Of a stretch of 5,581 bases of DNA, positions 1-5,581 are shown piece after piece (position 1 is the stretch's first letter; each line of letters begins with the position of its first letter). This stretch comes from Pseudanabaenales cyanobacterium. GTDB lineage: Bacteria > Cyanobacteriota > Cyanobacteriia > Phormidesmidales > Phormidesmidaceae. Both the position numbers and the translations under genes were made by a program. The DNA lies in the NCBI GenBank assembly GCA_022360135.1, contig JAKSDM010000925.1, positions 1 through 5,581 on the forward strand. Reading direction: 5' to 3'. The notes beneath the pieces are model-generated. The model was not told where the DNA came from. It worked only from the letters and a program-made list of their open reading frames with translations, and searched no databases.

Positions 1-38
1 ATATAAGCGAGTGGATAGCCTATCTTCTACTGAAAATC

Positions 39-500
39 CTACTTTAGCCCCATGGCTCGAATCCCTTTTTCATCTTCTGCAAAGTTAGCCAGAGAGAGAA
101 GATGAAAGTCTTGCGGATGAGCAAATATGGAGACGGCGCAATGCGGTAAGGTTCGCTTAATCTCTCGTTTTAATCTGATAATCAGCTGGGTTTTGGCGTC
201 CTCGCCATTCGGCAGACTCGGATCAACCACCAAATCCCAAACTGTGGCATTGAAAACGCCATCACCGCTGACTCTAACAAAACCAACTAGCATCTGATCG
301 CTAATTAATCGGGCGGTGATACATAGTAGTGAATTCTGTAGCGCTATTTTGAGTTTTTCCAAATTGCGGAGGGGTTGCCCCGTTTTCACAAACAGATGGT
401 TTAATTCTTCCAGAACAACCTCCCGCTTATTAGCACTGGTAAAAATTCTGGGCGCTTTGGCGGCAGGTGACTGGGCGGAATGGGGGATATTAGCAGTCAT
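39..500 (-). CDS. Divergent GNAT-fold protein (Ycf52-like), probably without canonical acetyltransferase motifs
   Basis: The product has 153 residues. The core at about 26-94 matches what I recall of the cyanobacterial/plastid Ycf52-type GNAT family: an acidic helix (EELNHLF, 31-37), a PLRNLEKLKIALQNS stretch (43-57), then LVGFVRVSGDG (71-81) and FNATVWDLVVDP (83-94), which would be strands beta2 to beta4. Family members normally continue with a QGxGxGK acetyl-CoA loop and later an FYxxxGF segment carrying the catalytic tyrosine. Here the loop position reads SLPNGEDAK (95-103) and the later segment reads DFHLLSLANF (131-140), so both are degraded, although the EKGIRAM tail (144-150) is family-like. 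The fold assignment is fairly secure, but acetyltransferase activity is doubtful. The ATG at 500 is the most upstream possible start, because an in-frame stop lies at 513-515. No clear Shine-Dalgarno precedes it. The gene is divergent from the efflux genes and no functional link is evident. The substrate is unknown. Confidence 0.72.
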   Translation of the reverse strand: MTANIPHSAQSPAAKAPRIFTSANKREVVLEELNHLFVKTGQPLRNLEKLKIALQNSLLCITARLISDQMLVGFVRVSGDGVFNATVWDLVVDPSLPNGEDAKTQLIIRLKREIKRTLPHCAVSIFAHPQDFHLLSLANFAEDEKGIRAMGLK

Positions 501-591
501 AATGAGTACGGTTTACAGGCAACACATGACTCAAACCCACCAGTCTCAGCAGGAGCCATTATCCACACTGGCAATTAGAATAACATGCTAC

Positions 592-599
592 GCGATCGC
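592..599. repeat. HIP1 octamer GCGATCGC
   Basis: This is a perfect copy of the highly iterated palindrome that is over-represented in many cyanobacterial genomes. It is the only intergenic copy in the window and supports a cyanobacterial origin. Confidence 0.9.
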
Positions 600-613
600 C
601 AGTCTTCCTGCAT

Positions 614-757
614 CTATATCTCCCTTTTTTCTAGCCTTAGGCGATGTTGGCGGAAAGGGTGCGGGCAATTCCCTTCCAACTCCTGATGCCTGTAGGGCTG
701 CGCCTTCTCGTAGAGTATTCTGGCCCAGCCAAAACGTTCCGACTTAAGGGAAAACCC
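614..757 (-). other. Possible gene remnant or interspersed repeat
   Basis: On the minus strand, 47 codons are open between a TAA (758-760) and a TAG (614-616). They would read GFSLKSERFGWARILYEKAQ and so on, a charged composition with a protein-like look but no ATG start. A second minus-strand frame over the same stretch is also open for about 50 codons and ends at the HIP1 site. The plus-strand segment at about 692-714 (GTAGGGCTGC followed by GCCTTCTCGT) resembles short CTACGAGAAGGC-type repeats that I recall from filamentous cyanobacteria. Being open in several frames fits a repeat or a gene fragment better than a working gene. This is inference only, and I do not recognise a family. Confidence 0.22.
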
Positions 758-760
758 TTA
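745..760. repeat. Small inverted repeat TAAGGGAAAACCCTTA
   Basis: This is a perfect 6-bp inverted repeat (TAAGGG / CCCTTA) around an AAAA loop. No T-run follows it on either strand, so an intrinsic terminator is unlikely. It could be a protein-binding site or have no function. Confidence 0.4.
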
Positions 761-804
761 GGAAAAGACTCCACAATATTCATTGAATGCGCTTTAATGT
801 AAAT

Positions 805-822
805 TAGTAAGGCGACTTACTA
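805..822. promoter_or_regulatory. Putative repressor operator, 18-bp palindrome
   Basis: TAGTAAG-GCGA-CTTACTA is a perfect 7-bp inverted repeat with a 4-bp centre, about 215 bp upstream of the adaptor start. Its size and symmetry match operators of dimeric helix-turn-helix regulators, especially the TetR family, which commonly control RND efflux operons. No regulator gene is in the window, so the protein involved is unknown. The symmetry is seen directly; the regulatory role is inferred. It could instead serve the divergent gene at 500 or act as an RNA hairpin. Confidence 0.4.
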
Positions 823-1036
823 TTCGTCGGTCAACTAGATTTAGTCAATTATTCTTATCCACCCTTTTTCAAGTAAATTCCTGGTTTGGCTACTTCCCTT
901 GGACATAGGGTTATTCCTTTAAAGCCTTATTCGATCAGTACTCACACGATATGGGGTGAGCGTAAGCGCATAAACATCTTACCAATCCTCAATTGACTCT
1001 GACCCGAATCTTCATTTTCTAAACGGTTCAAAAGTG

Positions 1037-2371
1037 ATGGAATCTCCTGAATCTCAAGCGACCGTCCTTAATCACTCATCTAATAGCTTGCCGCAAACAT
1101 CTGCTCAAAGATCTTGGATTTGGACCCTTTCTGCTCTTATCATCCTAGCGGGCGGGGGGTTTCTGATATGGCGTCAGTTCGTATCTGGAGGCGCGCCTCA
1201 GGATTTTGGGCAAATCCAAAGTGTCCCGGTCAAGCTGCAACGGATAGAGGCGGTCGATATTAAAGACAGTTCTGAATATGTGGGCGTATTAGAGGCTCAA
1301 GAAAGGGTTTCCTTAAGGCCAGAGGCCAACGGTCGGGTGACGCAAATCTTTGTTTCATCCGGAGAGACGGTCAAGCCAGGGGATCAGATTTTGCAGCTCA
1401 GCGCCGAACGTAGTCAGGCGGAATTGAGCGGAGCGCTAGCTAACATCAACGCCGCTCGGGCGGCTCGGGATAATGCCCAAGCCGAACTTAGAACAGCTGA
1501 AGCAGAGCGGATTAGGGCTGTGGCTGAGGTTAATCTGCAGAATGAGGAGATTGAACGGGCTGAGTATCTGGTGGGTCGAGGCGCTCAATCCCAACAAGAG
1601 TTAGATATCATCATTCGCGATCGCAGTATCGCGATCGCCAGCCTCAATGCTGACCAAGAACGGATCCAAGCCGCCAGGGCCAGTTTAGCGCAGGCTAACG
1701 CCGCCCTGGCTCAAGCAGAAGCCGATTCTGCCGCAATTCGCGAAGATTTACTCGATAAGACAGTGGTCGCCCCGATCGCTGGCGTCGTTGGCGATATCCC
1801 CGTGAAACTAGGGGACTACGTCACTGAAGCGGATGTCCTTACCACCATTACCCAGAACCAAACCCTGGAGCTAGAACTCTCGGTTCCGATTGGAGAAGTC
1901 GACCAACTGCAGATTGGACTGCCTGTAGAACTGACTCAATTTGGCGAAGATGAACCCATCGCCACAGGCAGCATTAATTTTGTATCACCTCAGACCAATG
2001 CCAACAGTCAATTGACTTTAGCCAAAGCCCAGTTTTCCAATCCGGCTGGCCGTTTGCAAGATGCTCAGAAAGTAGAAGCTAGAATAATCTGGGACCAGCA
2101 TCCAGGGGTCTTGATTCCAACCGAAGCCGTATCTCGCCTGGCAGGCCAGACCTTTGTCTTCGTAGTTGAGACAGAAGAGCAAGCCGAATCCGGCGAAACC
2201 CAGCAGGTCGCCCGACAAAAACTCGTCCGATTGGGCGACATCCAAGGCAACAGCTATCAAGTACTCGAAGGACTTGACCCAGGAGAAATGTTAGTTGTCG
2301 CAGGCATTCTCAATTTGACCGACGGCGCCCTGATTACTACCGAAACTGAAAGCTCCTTAGTCACCCCTTAA
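1037..2371 (+). CDS. RND efflux periplasmic adaptor (membrane fusion protein, AcrA/HlyD type)
   Basis: This is the adaptor that bridges an inner-membrane RND pump and an outer-membrane channel. Residue numbers count from the GTG at 1034. A short polar N-terminus leads into one hydrophobic segment (28-46, WIWTLSALIILAGGGFLIW). There is no cysteine in the protein and so no lipobox, which suggests a signal anchor rather than an AcrA-like lipoprotein. The first lipoyl half-motif is at about 83-122 (G100-R-V-T, then VKPGDQILQL). A long Ala/Glu/Gln-rich alpha-hairpin covers about 124-240, the second lipoyl half 243-272 (VVAPIAGVVGDI), then the beta-barrel and membrane-proximal domains (IPTEAVSRL, then LVRLGDIQGNSYQVLEGLDPGE). 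At the hairpin tip R175, L179 and S186 reproduce the R-x3-L-x6-S spacing that I recall for TolC contact in AcrA. GTG 1034 and ATG 1037 are adjacent possible starts, neither with a clear ribosome site; I chose ATG. The RND gene follows 201 bases downstream, probably in the same operon. Length is normal for the family. Confidence 0.93.
   Translation: MESPESQATVLNHSSNSLPQTSAQRSWIWTLSALIILAGGGFLIWRQFVSGGAPQDFGQIQSVPVKLQRIEAVDIKDSSEYVGVLEAQERVSLRPEANGRVTQIFVSSGETVKPGDQILQLSAERSQAELSGALANINAARAARDNAQAELRTAEAERIRAVAEVNLQNEEIERAEYLVGRGAQSQQELDIIIRDRSIAIASLNADQERIQAARASLAQANAALAQAEADSAAIREDLLDKTVVAPIAGVVGDIPVKLGDYVTEADVLTTITQNQTLELELSVPIGEVDQLQIGLPVELTQFGEDEPIATGSINFVSPQTNANSQLTLAKAQFSNPAGRLQDAQKVEARIIWDQHPGVLIPTEAVSRLAGQTFVFVVETEEQAESGETQQVARQKLVRLGDIQGNSYQVLEGLDPGEMLVVAGILNLTDGALITTETESSLVTP
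1617..1638. repeat. Two HIP1 octamers 14 bp apart inside the adaptor gene
   Basis: Perfect GCGATCGC copies occur at 1617-1624 and 1631-1638, separated by AGTATC. They encode RDRSIAIA just after the tip of the adaptor hairpin. The spacing to the R/L/S motif looks normal, so they do not appear to be an insertion. Confidence 0.9.
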
Positions 2372-2393
2372 AATTTTCACTAGGCTAAGGGTG
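2362..2393 (+). other. Possible RNA hairpin at the adaptor stop codon
   Basis: CACCCCTTA (2362-2370) can pair with TAAGGGTG (2386-2393) with one bulged C, enclosing a 15-base loop that contains the end of the adaptor stop codon. There is no U-run after it, so it does not look like an intrinsic terminator. A role in mRNA stability or partial attenuation is possible but unproven. Confidence 0.25.
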
Positions 2394-2429
2394 CAAGGGA
2401 CATTCCATAGCCCTATCGACATGAGCTAG

Positions 2430-2572
2430 CACACCGCCTCCTTTACCCTTCTCCATCCCCTGACTTCACCCAGCTTCCCAGCTTCCCCTTAACTTCCTCC
2501 TCTCCCTGCCGCTATTTCCCCTTCCCCTCAACTTCCCAGCGCCCTTCCCATAAACCTTAACCCCCAAACTCC
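2430..2572 (+). other. Pyrimidine-rich intercistronic spacer and leader of the RND gene
   Basis: About 140 bases of the coding strand are almost entirely C and T, with very few G. Within it are two tandem copies of the octamer AGCTTCCC (2472-2479 and 2480-2487), two AACTTCC motifs (2490-2496, 2529-2535) and several CTTCCC/CCTTCCC units. The sequence just before the RND start (CCCCCAAACTCC) has no Shine-Dalgarno. The tract separates the adaptor and pump genes, and I see no gene or clear promoter in it. Confidence 0.7.
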
Positions 2573-5500
2573 ATGTTTGTTGATTTCTTCATCAAGCGGC
2601 CTGTCTTAACCACAGTTTGCGCTTTGATTGTCCTTTTGGTCGGTATTATTAGTATTCCTACCCTAGCGATCGCCCAATACCCAGACATCAGTCCAAACCA
2701 GGTTAGTGTCACAGCTAACTATACAGGGGCTGATGCTGAAACGGTTGAAAATGGCGTCACCACGATCCTGGAGCAAGAAATCAACGGGGTCGAGGGCATG
2801 CGCTACATGACCTCCAGTAGCACTAACACGGGCGCAACTTCTATTACGGTTACCTTCGACGCCTCGCGGGACAAAGATATCGCTGCTGTTGATGTGCAAA
2901 ATCGGGTCTCGTTGGCTGAGCCTCGTCTGCCTGAATCTGTCAGACAGCTGGGTGTAACTGTCAGCAAAGAGAACGCTAATTTCTTGCTGGCAATGAGTTT
3001 GTACTCGGAAGATGGAACCTACGACAACGTTTTCCTGAGTAATTATGCTGACTTGTACATGGTAGACACCCTCCGACGAGTTAACGGTGTGGCTAACGTA
3101 CAAATCTTCGGAGAACGAACCTATGCGATGCGCCTGTGGCTGGATCCAGGGCGGCTGGCGAGCCGAAATTTGACAGCTCAAGATGTAGTCGATGCCTTAG
3201 AAGAGCAGAATATTCAGATAGGCGCTGGACAAATTGGGCAACCCCCGACATCAGCCGACAATCGCTACCAAATTGATTTGCGGGCAGTCAGTCGGTTCAC
3301 CGATGTCTCCGAATTCGAGGAAATGGTTTTGACAACCGCTGAGGACGGCTCCCTGGTCAAGCTCAAAGATGTGGGTCGAGCTGAACTCGGCGCGGAAAAC
3401 TATGCCACATTCCTAAGGTATCGAGGGAATGAGTCAATCGGTCTCGGGATTACCCAACTGCCCGGTAGCAATGCGCTGGAGACGGCCCGCGGGGTCAAAG
3501 AGGCCATGGCCAGCATGGCGGAAGAATTTCCACCGGGGATGGAATACGGCATTGGTTTTGACACCACAGAGTTTGTTGAGCAATCAATGGCCGAGGTGCT
3601 CCAGACCCTAATCCAAGCTGTAGGTTTAGTAGTTCTGGTGATTTTTATCTTCCTCCAGGACTGGCGAACTACTTTAATTCCCGCCATCACGATTCCAGTG
3701 GCTTTGATTGGCACCTTTGCGTTTGTCAGAATCTTTGGTTTCTCGATCAATAGTTTGACGCTGTTTGGCCTGACGCTGGCGACGGGGATGGTGGTTGATG
3801 ATGCGATCGTGGTGGTGGAGGATATTACTAGCAAGATTCAGAATGAGGGGATGAGGGCTCGTCGCGCCGCCATTGAATCCATGCACGAACTGTTTGGAGC
3901 GGTGATTGCGACATCCTTGGTGCTGATGGCGGTGTTTGTCCCGGTTGCCTTCTTTCCCGGCACTACAGGCGCGCTCTATCGGCAATTTGCGCTGACCATC
4001 GCATTTGCGATCGCCGTCTCCACTTTCAACGCCCTAACCTTAACCCCAGCCCTATCAGCCCTGCTGCTGCGTCAGAAACCTCAACGTCGAGGCTGGTTAG
4101 GGCGCGGATTTAATGCCTTTAATCGATTCCTGGATTGGATGCGGGAACGCTATCGGCAAGCTCTGGGTTTTCTGAACCACTTCAAGGTCGTTGTCTTAGC
4201 AATATTTGCAGCGCTTTTAACCCTAACATTTTGGCTTTACAACACCGTACCCTCAGCCTTTCTCCCAGACGAAGACCAGGGCTATTTCATCACCTTAATC
4301 CAAGGGCCAGAAGGAGTGTCGCTTAACTACACTAGCGACGTTATGCAGCAGGTGGAAGAAGAAATCTTGAAGATAGACGAAGTCCGCGCTACATTTGCTG
4401 TTGGGGGTTTCGGGTTTAGTGGAAACACGGCCAATAGCGGGGTTATTTTTACTACGCTGAAGCCTTGGGGAGAGCGGCGCGGCCCAGGTCAGTCAGCCCA
4501 AGGCATCATTGATCGATTATTTCCTGTCGTCTCTCAAATTACAGAGTCGAGGGTATTCCCTGTTAATCCACCGGCTATTCAAGGGCTGGGTAGCTTTGGC
4601 GGCTTCCAGTTCCAGCTGCAAGACCGACGCGGCAATCTTGATCTTGATACGCTGTTCCAAACTATGAATCAGTTAACTGGGGTGGCCAATGCACATCCAG
4701 ATTTGCAAGCAGTGTTTAGCACCTATGCTGCGAATACCCCCCAATTTGAGATTGAAGTCAACCGTAACAAAGCCAAGTCTCTACAGGTTGATATCGATGA
4801 AATTTTCAACACGCTGCAAACTTATCTCGGTTCACGCTATGTCAATGACTTCACCCTAGCTCGGCGACCTTACCGAGTCTACGTTCAGGCAGACGAACAG
4901 TTCCGCTCTAATCCCGAAGATATCAATAAACTCTATGTCCGTTCTGAATTAGGCGAAATGATTCAGCTGGGCAATTTAGTCAACATAACCCCTCAGGTCG
5001 GCGCCCAAACGATCAACCACTACAATCTGTATCGGTCGATTGAAATCAACGGCGGCCCTGCCCCCGGCGCCAGTTCTGGCGATGGCCTCAAAGCCATGGA
5101 GCAGGTTGCCGCTCAGGTCTTGCCCACTGGCGTTGGATACGAGTGGTCAGGCACTGCCTTGGAGGAGATTGAGTCAGGCGCTCAAGCGCCGATCATTTTT
5201 GGTTTAGGTCTGGTCTTCGTTTTTCTGGTTCTGGCCGCCCAGTATGAAAGCTATGTTGACCCAGTCATCATCATGTTCGCAGTTCCCCTAGCAATCTGCG
5301 GCGCTCTGTTCGCTCAGTCTTTACGAGGTTTGTCTAACGATGTGTACTGCCAAATTGGGCTGGTTATGTTGATTGGGTTGGCTAGCAAAAACTCGATTTT
5401 AATTGTTGAATTCGCCAACCAACTGCGAGAACAGGGACTGTCGATTACTAAAGCCGCTCTAGAAGCGTCTCAACAGCGCTTGCGCCCCATTCTCATGACC

Positions 5501-5581
5501 GCCATCTCGACCCTCAGCAGTATCTTTCCCCTCGTGGTCGCTACCGGGGCGGGCTCTGCTAGCCGTCAATCTCTCGGTACA
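2573..5581 (+). CDS. RND multidrug efflux transporter, AcrB/HAE1 type (3' end beyond window)
   Basis: This is the inner-membrane proton/substrate antiporter of a tripartite pump. The frame stays open for 1003 codons to the window edge; AcrB has about 1,050 residues, so only the end of TM11, TM12 and the tail are missing. It opens with the family start MFVDFFIKRPVLTT and TM1, then the first periplasmic porter half, TM2 (about 343-361) to TM6, and TM7 (about 539-558). A second periplasmic half starts FLPDEDQGYF, then come TM8 (from about 873) and the following helices. The proton-relay residues are intact: D409 and D410 (TM4, GMVVDDAIVVVE), K939 (TM10, GLASKNSILIVEF) and R971 (RLRPILMT). F137, F179, F608, F613, F615 and F626 align with the AcrB pocket residues F136, F178, F610, F615, F617 and F628, which argues for hydrophobic drug-like substrates rather than metal ions. 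The ATG at 2573 is chosen because it gives the conserved N-terminus, although no Shine-Dalgarno is present. The adaptor gene upstream is its partner. The exact substrate is unknown. Confidence 0.96.
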   Translation, partial: MFVDFFIKRPVLTTVCALIVLLVGIISIPTLAIAQYPDISPNQVSVTANYTGADAETVENGVTTILEQEINGVEGMRYMTSSSTNTGATSITVTFDASRDKDIAAVDVQNRVSLAEPRLPESVRQLGVTVSKENANFLLAMSLYSEDGTYDNVFLSNYADLYMVDTLRRVNGVANVQIFGERTYAMRLWLDPGRLASRNLTAQDVVDALEEQNIQIGAGQIGQPPTSADNRYQIDLRAVSRFTDVSEFEEMVLTTAEDGSLVKLKDVGRAELGAENYATFLRYRGNESIGLGITQLPGSNALETARGVKEAMASMAEEFPPGMEYGIGFDTTEFVEQSMAEVLQTLIQAVGLVVLVIFIFLQDWRTTLIPAITIPVALIGTFAFVRIFGFSINSLTLFGLTLATGMVVDDAIVVVEDITSKIQNEGMRARRAAIESMHELFGAVIATSLVLMAVFVPVAFFPGTTGALYRQFALTIAFAIAVSTFNALTLTPALSALLLRQKPQRRGWLGRGFNAFNRFLDWMRERYRQALGFLNHFKVVVLAIFAALLTLTFWLYNTVPSAFLPDEDQGYFITLIQGPEGVSLNYTSDVMQQVEEEILKIDEVRATFAVGGFGFSGNTANSGVIFTTLKPWGERRGPGQSAQGIIDRLFPVVSQITESRVFPVNPPAIQGLGSFGGFQFQLQDRRGNLDLDTLFQTMNQLTGVANAHPDLQAVFSTYAANTPQFEIEVNRNKAKSLQVDIDEIFNTLQTYLGSRYVNDFTLARRPYRVYVQADEQFRSNPEDINKLYVRSELGEMIQLGNLVNITPQVGAQTINHYNLYRSIEINGGPAPGASSGDGLKAMEQVAAQVLPTGVGYEWSGTALEEIESGAQAPIIFGLGLVFVFLVLAAQYESYVDPVIIMFAVPLAICGALFAQSLRGLSNDVYCQIGLVMLIGLASKNSILIVEFANQLREQGLSITKAALEASQQRLRPILMTAISTLSSIFPLVVATGAGSASRQSLGT
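2666..2673. repeat. HIP1 octamer GCGATCGC
   Basis: A perfect copy inside the RND gene, in the codons for LAIAQ just after TM1, a residue string compatible with the octamer. Confidence 0.9.
4007..4014. repeat. HIP1 octamer GCGATCGC
   Basis: A perfect copy inside the RND gene, coding FAIAV in the TM6 region. A near-match, GCGATCGT, lies at about 3803 beside the TM4 aspartates. Confidence 0.9.

Larger units (their letters stand above)
501..1033. other. Intergenic region between divergent genes
   Basis: This 533-base stretch separates the minus-strand GNAT-like gene from the plus-strand efflux genes and should hold the promoters for both. I see no convincing full-length gene. A plus-strand reading frame open from 316 to 747 overlaps the GNAT-like gene in antisense and has no family resemblance. 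The recognisable elements are a HIP1 site (592-599), a possible repeat or remnant (614-757), a hairpin (745-760), an operator-like palindrome (805-822), and a weak -35-like TTGACT at 993-998. I could not place a confident -10 element. From about 830 to 990 I see only AT-rich, promoter-like sequence. Confidence 0.7.

Noticed and set aside
14..24. Palindrome GATAGCCTATC downstream of the GNAT-like gene, as a terminator
   Set aside because: Only 5-bp arms around a single base cannot form a stable RNA hairpin, and there is no T-run.
316..747. Plus-strand open frame of 143 codons
   Set aside because: It runs antisense through the better-supported GNAT-like gene, has no family resemblance, and its 3' part covers the repeat-like stretch.
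745..760. Hairpin TAAGGGAAAACCCTTA as an intrinsic terminator
   Set aside because: The stem is short and no T-run follows on either strand, so it is kept only as an inverted repeat.
830..848. Two GTCAA direct repeats 14 bp apart next to the palindrome, as tandem regulator sites
   Set aside because: Five-base repeats in AT-rich sequence are expected by chance, and no known regulator motif fits.
2472..2550. CTTCCC-rich tract as a CRISPR array
   Set aside because: The units are 6-8 bases long and imperfect, with no spacers of constant length; it is a simple pyrimidine-rich repeat tract.
2663..3181. Minus-strand open frame of 172 codons within the RND gene
   Set aside because: It is a shadow of the transporter, which is conserved in the plus frame throughout; its peptide has no recognisable motif.
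3400..3985. Two overlapping minus-strand open frames within the RND gene
   Set aside because: They are antisense shadows of the TM2-TM6 coding region and have low-complexity, Thr/Ser- or His/Arg-rich peptides.

Overview
The window looks cyanobacterial. It has five perfect copies of the HIP1 octamer GCGATCGC in 5.6 kb (592, 1617, 1631, 2666, 4007), GC content that appears close to 50%, weak or absent Shine-Dalgarno sequences, and a short acetyltransferase-like protein resembling the cyanobacterial/plastid Ycf52 GNAT family. The RND pump also has the sequence style I associate with cyanobacterial HAE1 pumps. The genus cannot be fixed from this sequence.

Layout. A small gene on the minus strand (39-500) encodes a divergent GNAT-fold protein that seems to have lost both its acetyl-CoA loop and its catalytic-tyrosine segment. 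A 533-base intergenic region (501-1033) follows. It holds one HIP1 site, a stretch at 614-757 that may be a repeat or gene remnant, a small hairpin (745-760) and an 18-bp palindrome (805-822) that would suit a TetR-type repressor. On the plus strand lie a periplasmic adaptor (membrane fusion protein, 1037-2371), a 201-base spacer dominated by a pyrimidine-rich tract, and an AcrB-type RND transporter (from 2573), which is still open when the window ends at 5581.

How the genes work together. The adaptor and transporter form the inner-membrane and periplasmic parts of a tripartite RND efflux pump. The adaptor keeps the R-x3-L-x6-S pattern used to dock TolC-type outer-membrane channels. The transporter keeps the proton-relay residues (D409, D410, K939, R971) and the phenylalanines of the AcrB drug pocket, so a proton-driven exporter of hydrophobic compounds is the best inference. 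No outer-membrane channel or regulator gene is in view. The minus-strand gene is probably transcribed separately.

I found no clearly new system. The points most worth a second look are the altered GNAT protein, the putative operator upstream of the pump genes, and the pyrimidine-rich intercistronic leader.
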